Positions 52,505-63,761 are shown, counted from the first letter of the stretch. The stretch is 64,000 nt of DNA from Aspidapion aeneum (GCA_963576565.1 OY755047.1:9084931-9148930), one strand, 5' to 3'. Notes: generated by a model from the letters alone, not told the origin. Program-made: numbers and translations.

Positions 52505-53672
52505 GGGACAATTCGCCGCGGCCGATTCGCCGCAGCCGATACGTCTCGGCCGATTCGCCGCGGGACAATTCGCCGCCGGCCAATTCGCCGCGGGGACAAT
52601 TCGCCGCGAGATTTTTTTTTAATGATATTACCATTGGCAATTGTTTAAACAGTTTTATTTAGCTTGACTTCATATAATATATTTGTTTATTTGTTTGATC
52701 ATAACTTTTTCAAACTTTATCAACTAGTTATTTGGTGGTTAGTATAATACAATTCAACATTTTTTTTATTAGAAAAATAAATAAAATGGCGGATTTTCCT
52801 ATTTATGAACCGATCTGCCTCAAACTTGAAACATCGCGGCGCTTAAGGTAACTTAATACAATTTTTGACTTAAATTTAAAAAAATTAAAATGGTGGATCC
52901 AAAATGGCGGATTTTCCCATTTATAAACCGATTTGCATCAAACTCGGAACTTTGAGATCTTTAAGCTCGCTGATTATTATTTTTAACTAAAATTTACAAA
53001 AAATCAAAATGGCAGTTCCACAATGGCGCACTTTCTTGTTTATAAACCGGGGGGGCTGATTTCTCTAGGGGAGGGGGCGAAGCCTCATGATGGCGAATTT
53101 TATACTCTTTAATCTTTTTATTCATGAAATATGTAAAAAATATCTAAAAAAATCTTAGGCACAAGGGGGGCCCTAGGCCCCGAGGAATCGGCCATTTTCA
53201 GGTTTTAAAATTTAGATTAAAAATTGTATTGAGTTACCTTGCTTCAAGTTTGAGGCAAATCGGTTTATAAATAAGAAAGTGCGCCATTGTGGAACCGACA
53301 TTTTTATTTTTTAAAATAATAATCAGCGACCTAAAAGATCTTAAAGTTCCGAGTTTGATGCAAATCGGTTCATAAATGGGAAAATCCGGCATTTTGGATC
53401 CGCCATTTTATTTATTTTTTTAATAGAAAAAAATGTTGAATTGTATACTAACCCCAAATACCTAGTTGGAAAAGTTTCAAAAAAGTTATGATCAAACAAA
53501 TAAACAAATATATTATATGAAGTCAAGCTAAATAAAATTGTTTAAACAGTTGCCAATGGTAACATCATAAAATAAAAAATCTCGCGGCGAATTGTCCCCG
53601 CGGCGAATCGGCCGGCGGCGAATTGTTCCGCGGCAAATCGGCTGCGGCGAATCGGCCGCGGCGAATTGTCCC
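52505..53672. mobile_element. large GC-ended foldback element
   Basis: The first and last 35 bp are perfect inverses starting GGGACAATTCGCCGCGGCCG. Each end is a short array of GCGGCGAATYG units. Arms of about 450-500 bp then continue inverted through TTGACTTCATATAATATATT, AAAATGGCGGATTTTCC and GCAAATCGGTT. The loop carries a G/C-run MITE. TTGCCAATG lies a few bases outside both ends, possibly a 9-bp duplication. Confidence 0.88.
53045..53200. mobile_element. G/C-run MITE within the foldback loop
   Basis: GGGGGGGCTGATTTCTCTAG ... CGAAGCCTCATGATGGCGAA ... GGGGGGCCCTAGGCCCCGAG: the body matches the 3501-3682 MITE (GAAGCCTCATGATG, AAATATGTAAAAA). Ends not sharply defined. Confidence 0.55.
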
Positions 53673-53689
53673 CTACCCTTGCCAATGAT

Positions 53690-54165
53690 GTGGGCGATGT
53701 TGTTTCACTCTTAACCGTCCGAAACATTTTGAAAGGACATGGGTACGAGAGTTTTAAATTTAAAAAAAACGCAAGAATATTTTCCAGATGATCATTTTCG
53801 AAAAATGGAGTTTTGTGAAACCATTATGGAAAAAGCGAATCAGGATGAAAATTTTATTAAAAATATTTGTTTTACACGAAAGTTCGTTTTCAATTACCAT
53901 TTGCATACTGCAGAACGGACCCAGTATCCTCAAAAACTCAATGTCTGGACTGGGATTTTGGGTGACAATATCATTGGTCCTTTTTTTATCAATGGTAATT
54001 TACGAGGAAGAAATTATTTAGCTTTGTTGCAGGACCATATTCATTCCTTTGATTCGACATGTGCCAAATGTTGATTTGAACCAAATTTGGCTCACGCAAG
54101 ATGGTTGCCCAGCTCATGACCACTTTGTTTACTGGGCCTATACGACAAGCCAGATTTATTCGCAT
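53690..54165 (+). pseudogene. Tc1/mariner-superfamily transposase fragment
   Basis: Reading with one early frame slip: LLTVRNILKGHGYESFKFKK (end of the HTH region), EYFPDDHFRKMEFCETIMEK, then ICFT with the expected DES replaced by a rearranged stretch, RTQYPQKLNVWTGILGDNII, GPFFINGNLRGRNYLALLQD, and LTQDGCPAHDHF (second Asp region). The first catalytic Asp is lost and the C-terminal third decays after 54165. A different lineage from the 49323 mariner. The foldback element lies just upstream. Confidence 0.85.
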
Positions 54166-54526
54166 GGATGAACTTCGGAAAAAAATTTTTTTAGGCTTAA
54201 AATGGGCCTTTTTAAGAACATTTTCAAAAGAAAATTGCGGATTATGCGTATTTTTTGAAAAAAAATGGAAAAAAAGTCCTATAAAATGAGCTGTTTAACC
54301 TCACTTTTTTCAATAACATTCAATACACCTAACTTCAGAAAGCATGGCTGCAAACCAAAATGCACCTGAAATATGTTTCAAAAAGGCACTGTTGCCAGAT
54401 CGCCACAAAAGTCGTCAAAATTAGGGAAAAATAGACTTTTACTGTGTGGATAAGATTTATTTAAAAAACTTACTTTAAGAACATTATTCAAACATCAAAA
54501 CTGCATAAAAACTTAAACACTTTTTA

Positions 54527-54780
54527 ACTAAACCTAACCTAAGCAAAAAAGCACATTTGAACTAGAACTTGAATAAATCAAACCTAACCTAACTCAAACT
54601 TAACCTAACCTAATCAAACATAATTTATTGTAATGAAACCTAACCTAACCTAACCTAACCGGATCAAACATAATTTATTGTAATGAAACCTAACCTAACC
54701 GGATCAAACATAATTTATTGCAATGAAACCTAACCTAACCTAGCCGGATCAAAAATAATTTATTGTAATGAAACCTAAAA
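54527..54780 (+). repeat. minisatellite with CCTAA (TTAGG-type) runs
   Basis: Units of TCAAACATAATTTATTGTAA plus TGAAA plus a variable (CCTAA)n and CCGGA. Successive complete units are 50, 40 and 45 bp (54614-54747), differing only in CCTAA number. A short ladder of AACCTAACCTAA precedes them. TTAGG is the common arthropod telomere repeat, but here the runs are short and interstitial. Confidence 0.88.
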
Positions 54781-55859
54781 TTCTCCCTTCAAATAAAAAA
54801 CAAAAATGGCGGGAAACATACGCAAATTTGTCAACGGCGCACAATTTTTGTTTTTCTTTTTCCAACCAAATATTTATTCCAGGGTAATGTCACCTCTAAT
54901 GTAAACAAAATTAAATACAAGTTTTTGCACGCGATTTTCCGTATAGTTTCGATTTTACCAAAACCTAATAAAAAAATTGTGTTTTTTGATATTATCCGCA
55001 TCTAAATATGCTTAAAAATATCTAAATTAGTGTCTGCAAGTGAAATCGCGTTTTTGTATCTCTAAAGTCGACAAGAACCATCACCACCCTATAATCAGTG
55101 ACACAAACTGAATTTTATAGCAGGTTCGGATCCTGTTTAGCACAGAGCGGTTGTATTTTTGAGAATCTAATTCGGTGGTGGTTCTTAAATCAATAAGAAA
55201 TAATTTGCTTTTAAAACAGACCCCGCTCTTATTTGTTTCGATGGGGAGTTAGCCCTACACTTTAGTTTGTGGTAGACACGGCATTAAATAATATAAAAAA
55301 GTACAAGCTTAAAAAAAGGATTATAAATTTCTAATATTATACTACCCTGGATCGATTTTCTTTACGAACTGAAAGAAAGGATCGCCGCGCGAGTGAAAAC
55401 AATCGGTGTCATAAATTTCCTTCCTCTACTTTACCGGGGCGCACAGAAGACAGGTATTGGCTGTGGGTCTGGCTATCCTGAAACAATGGGCATAACCACG
55501 TGAAAAGGTCTATCTCTATCTTGCGTGCTTGCATAGTGTAAAGTCGCCTTAATCAAAAATTCGTTCGGTTGTTCAATTAGCTTTATGGTGTCATATTATT
55601 TTTTACAAATGTATTATCTCGTAGTAAAATAATGGTACAAAAATCAAGTAGGTAGGTTCGAGCTAAGCAAGTAAACCATAAAAGTTATCAGGTTATATTT
55701 AATAATAGGTACATTACAAAACCATGTCACTGACTTATAAAAGATTTACAAATTTCGTACTACACACGATGCTGTTTCGCCAAGTACTTCTCAAAACTAA
55801 TTTTAAGTACCACCATAGATTTAAAAAAAATGGTTTTCGCGTTTGTTTTAAGTTTACCA
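54781..55859. other. unassigned stretch
   Basis: No gene or repeat family recognised. A loose inverted pair AGAACCATCACCACC (55074) / GGTGGTGGTTCT (55184) may mark a small degenerate MITE. Confidence 0.4.
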
Positions 55860-56580
55860 CAGTTTGCCAACTCATAAATCGATCTTGAGATAAAAATTAC
55901 TACAAACGTGAAGTTTAGTCAGTGTTGCCGCATCAAGTTTTAAAAAAGTACTGAAAATTTTCTGAAAAGGTACTGAATTTGATCAAAATGTACTTTTTTG
56001 GTTGCAAATAAATTGGTTCACTTTGAAATTAGATTTCTTACCATACATAAGCCAATTCAAAAAAGTTTTACAAAATGCTTAAGCGGTAATAAAATATATA
56101 TCTAAATAAAAAAATATTTCATATAACTTTTTTTTTACATTTGAAATCCATTTACCTAGGCTAAAATTATATTATATTATTATGGGCTGTAATGTTTGAT
56201 CTTTATTAATGGTTTCACAGGGTTGCGAATTAAAACAACTATTATTTTTTAACAGAAGTTTTGCCAATAAAATATTTTGAACAGTTTCTTATTTATTTTA
56301 AAAATTTATTTTAGTTTGGGTAATACCTATTATAATATCTGGTATTCAATTTCGTACTGAAAATGGATCAATTTTTAAAATGTAGTACTTGCGTACTGAA
56401 TCAACATTTTTCGTACTGAATTCAGTACAATTGTACTGAAACGGCAACACTGAGTTTAGTACCCGTTAATAAAAAGACAAAAGTTTTTTCATGGCTAAGC
56501 GGGCATAGAAAGATTTTGTTTCTATTGTATTTTCCGTGGGCAGCTCGAAAGCTGTACACCCACGGGGGTCCAAGATCTAA
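55860..56580 (+). mobile_element. Helitron-like 3' region (H5), split by an hAT MITE
   Basis: Left part ends ACAAACGTGAAGTTTAGT; after the hAT MITE it resumes ACCCGTTAATAAAAAG, as in H1 (AAATTTAGTACCCGTGAA). The best-preserved hairpin is CCGTGGGCAGCT-CGAA-AGCTGTACACCCACGG, then GGGTCCAAGAT and CTAA at 56577-56580 before T. No Rep/helicase coding; non-autonomous. Confidence 0.7.
55920..56452. mobile_element. hAT MITE in Helitron H5
   Basis: CAGTGTTGCCG / CGGCAACACTG ends with a perfect 8-bp duplication AGTTTAGT (55912-55919, 56453-56460). Interior full of GTACTGAA / TTCAGTAC motifs. Confidence 0.95.
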
Positions 56581-56655
56581 TGAACACCTATCAAGTGTTG
56601 ACAGTTAACTGTTTCGTCCTTAAGGGACTCTTCAGAACACTGCATGGTCAATGTG
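56581..56655 (+). repeat. conserved block downstream of H5
   Basis: Same block as 10765-10838. 56656-56985 after it holds no recognised feature; the 111-codon minus frame there is unsupported. Confidence 0.75.
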
Positions 56656-56989
56656 ACGCTTTTGTAAAGCTATAGAGAAGGTATATGAATCTCATCCTAC
56701 GATGTTGGTAAGAGAAATAAAGCCTGCGATGCCGTGCTTTCACATAAGTGGCGACATCTACAAATACAAAAGAAACTACCAGAGTAAAAATAAAAGCAGG
56801 CAGATGAAATGAAAAACAGTACTCATGACCGTGACATAAATTGTCCCTCAGGTCGGGTCTTATAAAAGCAATAATACAAAAAATATAAATAAAACATTTT
56901 AAAACACTACAATAATTTTCTAAACGCAGCATTCGTACACTGAAATTTCCACTTGTTTCCCGCGCACTAAAGTTATATCTCACCTATCT

Positions 56990-57209
56990 ACATTGTACTT
57001 GCAAGAACATTTTATTGTACTTTAAGTACTTTTAATGTACTTGAAATACTTGGAATGTACTTGAATTACTTCCAATATACTTGAAGTACATTTTATTGTA
57101 TACATTTCCACGTACATTGTTAAAAGTACTTCAAATAACAAGTACAATTCCTTGATTACTTGAAGTACAACAATTTCAAGAATTGTACTTGAAATACCTG
57201 AGAACTCTG
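56990..57209. mobile_element. hAT-like MITE remnant with TGTACTTGAA repeats
   Basis: About a dozen TGTACTTGAA/TTCAAGTACA words in both orientations; right end ATACCTGAGAACTCTG resembles CAGAGTTCTCA-type hAT termini. Left end not resolved. Confidence 0.6.
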
Positions 57210-57290
57210 TGTGTGACCAATCTCATTTTTATTTTTTAAGTTCCTGAAGTCTCTAAAACACCGTTAAAATCGAGAGAAATTAGTTATTTA

Positions 57291-57392
57291 CCTAACAAGT
57301 CCGGAAAGTGGTACTTTTCCGCAGTGAACGACGTGGAGCTGAGTTCGGGCAAACTGTCAAGGGTAGAAAAGATAGTTTCCGCAAGAGTTAGG
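57291..57392. mobile_element. family K MITE, copy 2
   Basis: CCTAACAAGTCCGGAAAG and CTTTCC-like GTTTCCGCAAGAGTTAGG, between TA dinucleotides; homologous ends to 2904-3019. Confidence 0.68.
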
Positions 57393-57732
57393 TACAATGT
57401 TTTTCCTACGAGTGTTTTTGTCCATCTTCTTTATCAAAAGAAACATGTTTTAATTCGCAAAGATTTTATAATATTGCTAGAAAATGATACATAAGATAGA
57501 ATAGTTACATAAATCATTTAATTAGTCCTAAATATCTTCATTTTTAACAAAACAAAAATCGTGCAAAAAAGTACTTTTTTAGCACTAGTGCGGAAGTTAC
57601 TTTTCTGCACGATTTTTTTTCTTTTCCACACGATTTTTTATGCACGGAAAAATAATGAAACAGGATTTTTTATCATGATATATTAATAACAAACTTTATG
57701 TAAAGAACATTTAATTAACAATAACGAAAAAG

Positions 57733-57885
57733 TTAACGATGGTAAATATTGAAATTGAAGGTGCACTTTGAGTTTGTTGCATGCTGCAATATAGCTGATG
57801 CCGCAACATCTTGAAGAACGTCGCTTCTTATTTGAATTTGATTGGTTGGTGTTTGGCCCACTACAGAAATGCCTTGCTGTTGAAC
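57733..57885 (-). pseudogene. C-terminal remnant, possible Crypton-like protein
   Basis: A 50-codon minus frame VQQQGISVVGQTPTNQIQIR, VLQDVAASAILQHATNSKCT, FNFNIYHR then stop. From memory, insect Crypton-like recombinases end in short Asn/Phe-rich tails of this kind. It lies beside the GTGCGGAA motif cluster shared with 2281-2380, where an N-terminal remnant is found. Without the catalytic R-H-R-Y region this remains a guess. Confidence 0.28.
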
Positions 57886-58528
57886 TTATTGGTCTGTACA
57901 GGCTGTCACACATCATAGATAAAGGATTTGCGGCGCGGTTCAGTGAGTTTTTATTAGATAGGCAACTCCGGCTGTTTGACAGATCGTTAACTCTGTGGCG
58001 CCCACTACTGAGCTTAGTGACGAACTAAAAGTTAAGGCGGGAAATTTAAATCGCCTTTTATAATAAATTTTCTTTAATTTTAAAGTTTTTTTTTAATTTT
58101 TAATCAGTCAATATTTTATAAAGACATACACTGTCTTTATAAGAAATAAACAGATTGAAAATGATATATAAAGTGCAATAAATAAAGATTTTTTAAATGA
58201 CTTTTTATTATTATAAAAAAAAGCTACAAATTAACGACTAACTATTGATGAAATAATACATAGTCTAATTGATTGATAAAATAAAATATAATGAAAAACC
58301 AAACACTATCTAGAATAAATAATGAAACAGTTGTAGTGTGTAGGGTATGTTTCAAAGTAGTATATACATAGCTTATCATTGGTCGCACATATCATCCAAA
58401 AGCTGAAAACAATAAAAAAATCAACTTATAACCACATTAATCATAGGTACTAGATTATGGAAAGATAAAGATTTAAAATTAAGAAATAAATTTATTCAAA
58501 GTACATTACGCTGCTGGGTAATCTCTCG
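57886..58528. other. unassigned stretch
   Basis: AT-rich; frames present are not convincing. Confidence 0.4.
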
Positions 58529-58648
58529 TTTACCCATCAGTTAAGCACAAATTTAGTGTTAATTTTGTATGTCTCCCTTTTACTTAATATCAAAAGAAAG
58601 GGATAGACATAAAATTAACACTAAATTTGTGCTTAATTGATGGGCAAA
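58529..58648. mobile_element. 120-bp near-perfect hairpin (palindromic MITE)
   Basis: TTTACCCATCAGTTAAGCAC and GTGCTTAATTGATGGGCAAA close arms of ~54 bp (AAATTTAGTGTTAATTTTGT / ATAAAATTAACACTAAATTT within) around an ~11-nt loop. Size and pairing are like a microRNA precursor. Confidence 0.85.
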
Positions 58649-59635
58649 TAAGGCACCTATCAGGCATTGGAAACCTGTATTCAGAGTTCCGTAAAGTAAG
58701 CGATAAGAAGTTAAAAAGACACTACCAATACAAATTTTATCAAATGCCAATCTAACCTCAAATGAGAAAATAAGAAAACTTACCTTAAAATATCTCGGAA
58801 AACTATATAAACGCATTTTATACTCGTCTGAACTTTAGACACTTCTCCCAGAAAAGCAACTAGAAATTATTATTCTTTTATATTTAAAATTGCAAAAGTT
58901 ATAAATTTAACAAAATTTAATTTTAATGCGTCACAGCAGCAAAGATTACCTACATAAGCCAAAAAGATAGATTTAAAATGAACCCGAAATAAAATGCGGT
59001 GGAAGAGGTTTTTCTACCTGAAAAAAAGGGGGACGAAAAATCCAAACCACAGATAATTCTCAAAAAAAATAGAATAAGGAACAAACGCGCGACCGCAGCG
59101 CCTCTTTTGAGCTTAGTGAGAACTTTAACCTAACGACCTGTCAAATTGCATTGAGTTTCCTAGGCATGGTCACACATTACAGGATTCTTCCTTCGGTGCT
59201 TTTGGTGGCATGGGTAAAGCAGCACTTGAAAATGAAACTTGTGTGCAGGAGGACGGGTGTTCATTTGTAAACGATTGTGAACAGGAGGATTCTTGCATTT
59301 TGGACGCGCGGAAACGTAAAAGTGGCGCGAAAAAGTAAAATCATGCGGAAAAGTACATCTTTCCAAACGAAAAGTATATTTTGAATAGATTTTTGTTTCT
59401 TGGTGCGTGCGGTACGTTAGTGATTGAAGAGGTACTCTTTGGGCGTTCAACTTTTGCAGATTTCATAAAGTACAATCACCAGTGACCTCTTTCGGGTGCC
59501 CCTCTTAATAATTTTATTTACGTTTTACACATTTTTGAGGCTAAAACATTGATACTTTCTCTCCTTATAACTAAAGTATTATGATTAAATATTGTGAATC
59601 GTAGCATTACTTATTTGGGGTAGGTAGGTACTCTT
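58649..59635. other. unassigned stretch
   Basis: A 96-codon minus frame (59160-59450) is Cys/His/Lys-rich with no clear motif; not called. No repeat partner noticed. Confidence 0.35.
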
Positions 59636-61715
59636 CATGCATCGAAGACAATCAAAAATACAACTTTAGAAGTCTAGAAATTGAAAGTACTCAAAGATTG
59701 TATCAGAACGGATTAGATGAAAAATTAATAAACACAAGTCACTCATTTGAAGAGATATATAATAAACATAATAAAAAGCTTGAAGGAAGCAAGCAATGAA
59801 GCTGTTGGATACCAAGATAATAGAAATAACAGGAAGATGTGGTGGACGGACAAAATACAGGAAATGGTCAAACAGGAAAAACGCACATACTTGAAATGGC
59901 TCAGTACTAAAGAGCAAAGAGACCTAGAAATCTACAGGGAAACCAGAAGACAGCTAAGAAATTTGATATGCACAGAAAAAAATGAAATGTTCGAGCGCAA
60001 GTGCCACGACATAAATACACACATAGGAGGTAGGCAGAGTTGTGAAGTATGGAAATTCAGTTCTACAGTAAAAAACCCAACAAAAGAAAAAGTAAACATT
60101 CAGATAATCAAACCAGAACAATGGACAGAGCACTACAAGGAACTGCTGCAGGAGACAAGACCCGAATATATGGCAGCCTCTCCGAGGAGAGACATAGAAG
60201 TACATGGAGAGGAAGTAATCATCGAAAAAGAAATGATAAAGAATAATATTAAATAGCTTAAATCCGGAAAAGCTAGCGGACCTGGGGGAATATATGCTGA
60301 AATGCTCAAATATGGATCAGAGAAACTACTCGAAAATCTCACATATATTATCAATCAATGCATAAACGGCCATCCAGTACCTAATGATTGGAAAATTGCA
60401 TTTATATCTTAAATACATAAGAAAGGAAACAAGCTGGATTGCAACAATTACAGAGGAATTTCAGTAACCAGTACTCTAAGTACGGTAGGATTCTTAGAGA
60501 TCTAATAGAGAATGATTTTCATGAACAAGAAGAAGAAGAGCAAAGTGGGTTTCGTGCAGGCAGATCTTGTAGTGATAATGTTTTTTGTCTTAAACAAGTA
60601 ATTGAGAAAAGAAGCGCCAGAAATATAGAGACTCATGTTACCTTTGTGGACCTACAAAAAGCATATGATACCGTTCCAGTAGAAAAATTATGGACGGTGT
60701 TGGAACAAACTAATATCAATCATACATACATAAAAGCGATAAAAGAACTGTACAAAGGGTCAATATCTAAAATTAAAATTGGAAATCGACTTTCAAAAGA
60801 ATTCCTGGTAACAAAAGGCTTAAGACAGGGATGTTGTATCTCTCCAACTCTTTTTAAAATTTATATCGCAGTGGCTCTAAAAAAGTGGAAACGTAAAGTG
60901 CACGGCATGGGAATACAACTTAACGACCGATTTACTAAATACACACTACAGTTTGCTGACGACCAAGTAATTGTAGCTAATGATAAAGAAGACATGGAGT
61001 ATATGATGAGAAAGTTAACGGAAGAATACCAAAAGTGGGGACTAACAGTGAACGTGGACAAGACACAGTACTTATGTATTGGAAACGAATCCAGTGAGTT
61101 AGAACTAGACAATGGACAAACAATATCTCCATGCAATGAGTATGTATACTTGGGTGTCACATTTGATAAGACAGGAACAGACTGTAAAGAATTGGAAAAA
61201 AGAATAGTAAAAGCAAAAAAGGTTATTGGATGTCTTAACAGTATTTTATGGGGCAGAGAGATAAGAAAGAAAATTTAACATATATGAAACAATGGTGAAA
61301 AGCACGCTGTTGTATGGAATAGAGACTTGTCGCTTAACAGAAAAATACAAAACAAAAATGGAAAATGTCGAAATGGATGCTATAAGAAGATCAATGAGAA
61401 TATCTAGATTAGATCACATAAGAAATGAGATCATAAAAGAAAGAATGGGAATCGAGTGAAGCATAACGGATGACATCACTAAAAGGCAATTGATATGGTA
61501 CGGCCATGTACAACGGATGAACGACGAAAGATTACCAAAACAGGTCCTAGAGTGGCAACCAGTAGGGCGCAGAAAAACAGGACGTCCTAAACTAGAATGG
61601 CAACAGTCAATCCAAAGATCAATGAGTCAAAAGAATCTGACAGAAGATGATTGTCAGGATCGAAGGAGGTGGAGAATAGGCGTCGGACAACGTAGAAAAA
61701 CGTTCTAAACCGACA
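59636..61715 (+). pseudogene. LINE family B, copy B9 (longest)
   Basis: Linker frame 59747-60256 (WWTDKIQEMVKQEKRTYLKW, EMFERKCHDINTHIGGRQS), TAG, then KSGKASGPGGIYAEMLKYGS to a TAA near 60411. After a deletion at 60480, a 279-codon frame (60439-61278) has EEEQSGFRAGRSCSDNVFCL, THVTFVDLQKAYDTV (motif A), LRQGCCISPTLFKIYI (B), LQFADDQVIVAN (C), EEYQKWGLTVNVDKTQYLCI (D) and EYVYLGVTFDKTGTD (E). A small deletion shifts frame near 61270. The tail frame at 61490-61708 has WYGHVQRMNDERLPKQVLEW and GRRKTGRPKLEWQQ. Ends CCGACATAGTAGTAGT. No endonuclease: 5'-truncated. Confidence 0.93.
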
Positions 61716-61834
61716 TAGTAGTAGTATTTTCGCGTACTTGGCTTTTTTTTTCATGAAATAATAATGGATAATATTTAAGTTTTAAAGTAGTAAAATATGC
61801 GGAATTGTTGTTGTTCAAACCTTTTGCAATGTCT

Positions 61835-62610
61835 TATTCAAAATTTTGAGTTTTTTAAATTTTTTCCTATGGTTTTATCATAGTTCCTTTTAGGGCTCAG
61901 CTCTCTAGCGTTCCTGAAAGTGGACAATGTTACTTTTAAATAACTTTACATTTATGGAGGAGGGCAGTAAATTTAAATTTTGATGTTTTTAAATGTTTTC
62001 CTATAGTTTTATAATAGTTACTATGAGTCTTCCAAAGCTCAGCTCTCTAGCGTTTCTGAAAGCGGGCAATTTTACTTTTACATAACTTTACATTTATAGG
62101 GGAGGGATGTTAATTAAAATTTTGGGGTTTTTAAATTTTGTTCTGTAGTTATATTAAAGTTCCTATCGGCCTTCCAAATCTCAGCTCTATAGCGTTTCTG
62201 GAAGTTGGCAATGTTATTTTCACATAACTTTACATTTATAGGGGAGGGAAACAAATTAAAACTTTGGGGTTTCTAAATGTTTTGCTATAGTTTTATCATA
62301 TTCCCTATCAGTCTGCCAAAGCTCAGCTATTTAGCGCTTCTGGGAGTAGGCGATGTTCCTTTTACATAACTTTACATGTATAGGGAAGAAGAGTTAATTA
62401 GAATTTTGGGGTTTTTTGAATTTTTTCAAGGGTTTGTAGCATGTCTGGAAGTATATTAGAATTTTGATGATCTATACATGAGTGAATGAGTGAGTGAGTG
62501 ACAATTTCGACGTTTTTTGAAACTACTTTACTACTTTATGGAAGTCTATGACACTTGGAGGGACTGTTAACTCTATGAAGATCTACGACTGTGCAAAGTT
62601 TGAGTAGTAT
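61835..62610 (-). repeat. 142-bp tandem repeat element (family T), copy 2
   Basis: Four units in reverse orientation; the AGCTCTCTAGCG word recurs at 61901, 62043, 62185 and 62327, exactly 142 bp apart. It ends with ACGACTGTGCAAAGTTTGAG, the inverse of the start of copy 1. 62611-62873 has no feature. Confidence 0.88.
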
Positions 62611-62873
62611 ATTTTTATTACAAAGTATTTATACATATGCGTATATATACCAGAGTCGTCAAATTCATTTAGGAAGCTACTTAAAAATATTAACATTAAT
62701 CATTAACATAAAATAAAATAAATAAAAATTAAAATAAAATAATGTAAAATCAAATGTATCACAATGTACACAAAACAGATAAATAACACAAAATTAGTTT
62801 CACAAATATTTAAGCACAAAAGATACACAAAATCATAAAAAATATACAATAGTTAGGATTTTTGTTTAAAAGT

Positions 62874-63240
62874 TTATCTAAAATTAAAGAAATCTTTTAT
62901 TGTGTACGGTTCAATTTTACAAATATGGCCAAAACAAGCTTTTTTAAACCGTTTTATACTATCTATATCTTTAATTTTGTCTGGCAAGGAGTTATACAAT
63001 TTTAAACAGGTATAGAAAGGAGCTTTTTCTGTTACGGCTAGCCTGTGCTAGTATCGTAGCTCATTCCAAAGTAGTGTTTTAGAAAGGTCAAATATGGGCT
63101 GAAATGTTTCAAGAAAAGATGGTACAGCAGTTTACGCCGCGAACTTGGCCGGGCACTACCCTACCCTCATATTATAATATTTGTTGAGACGATGAGTGTG
63201 TTGTCCTGCGAGTTCGGACGGTTTTATAACTGTCGAATGT
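62874..63240 (-). pseudogene. jockey-like LINE reverse transcriptase C-terminus
   Basis: The minus-strand frame to TAA at 62874 reads FQPIFDLSKTLLWNELRY, one stop, then HRLAVTEKAPFYTCLKLYNS, LPDKIKDIDSIKRFKKACFG and YTIKDFFNFR. A further upstream piece in another frame reads PSELAGQHTHRLNKYYNMRV. The K(L/M)YNSLPxxI...FKKxL...Y pattern is the tail of jockey/CR1-group LINE polymerases. It is distinct from families A to C. The catalytic region is absent. Confidence 0.7.
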
Positions 63241-63761
63241 TCTGATGGAACGCAACTACAGCTTCTGATACAGTCTTACCACTCCTAGACTGCCATCATA
63301 AGCAAAAACACAGTAAGTACATTTGATAGCTCACATTCTTAAGTAACACTGTATTTAAAATATATTATCTGAGATTGTTTGATTGTGAAACATCAAATTC
63401 ACTGGCGCCAATTACGTCAAGTTTTAAAAGTAAACTATTAAAACTTTTATTTTTATTATGTCTGATTTCTTAAGGGAAGCACTGCTTCCCTTGCTTAGAT
63501 CAACCGCACGCCCCTGTTGTCCAGTGTTTAGGAGGTACACACACATATTATCATAGACATTAATTACATATATATACGTGCATTAGGCTAATGAAACCCA
63601 ATTAATTACACTCCGAGGATAATCAATAATTAACAATTTGTGGAATAATCAGCAACCGGGTTACCCCTTAAGAGCAATGTCTTTTTATCAATGCGACGTT
63701 TTTGTTTAAAAACTGCTTTTTTTGCCCAGCAACCTCATGAAACATTTTTGAATAACCAATA
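63241..63761. other. unassigned stretch
   Basis: No feature recognised. Confidence 0.4.

Noticed and set aside
55074..55197. Small MITE with AGAACCA ends
   Set aside because: The inverted match is short and offset, with no target duplication; left as a note only.
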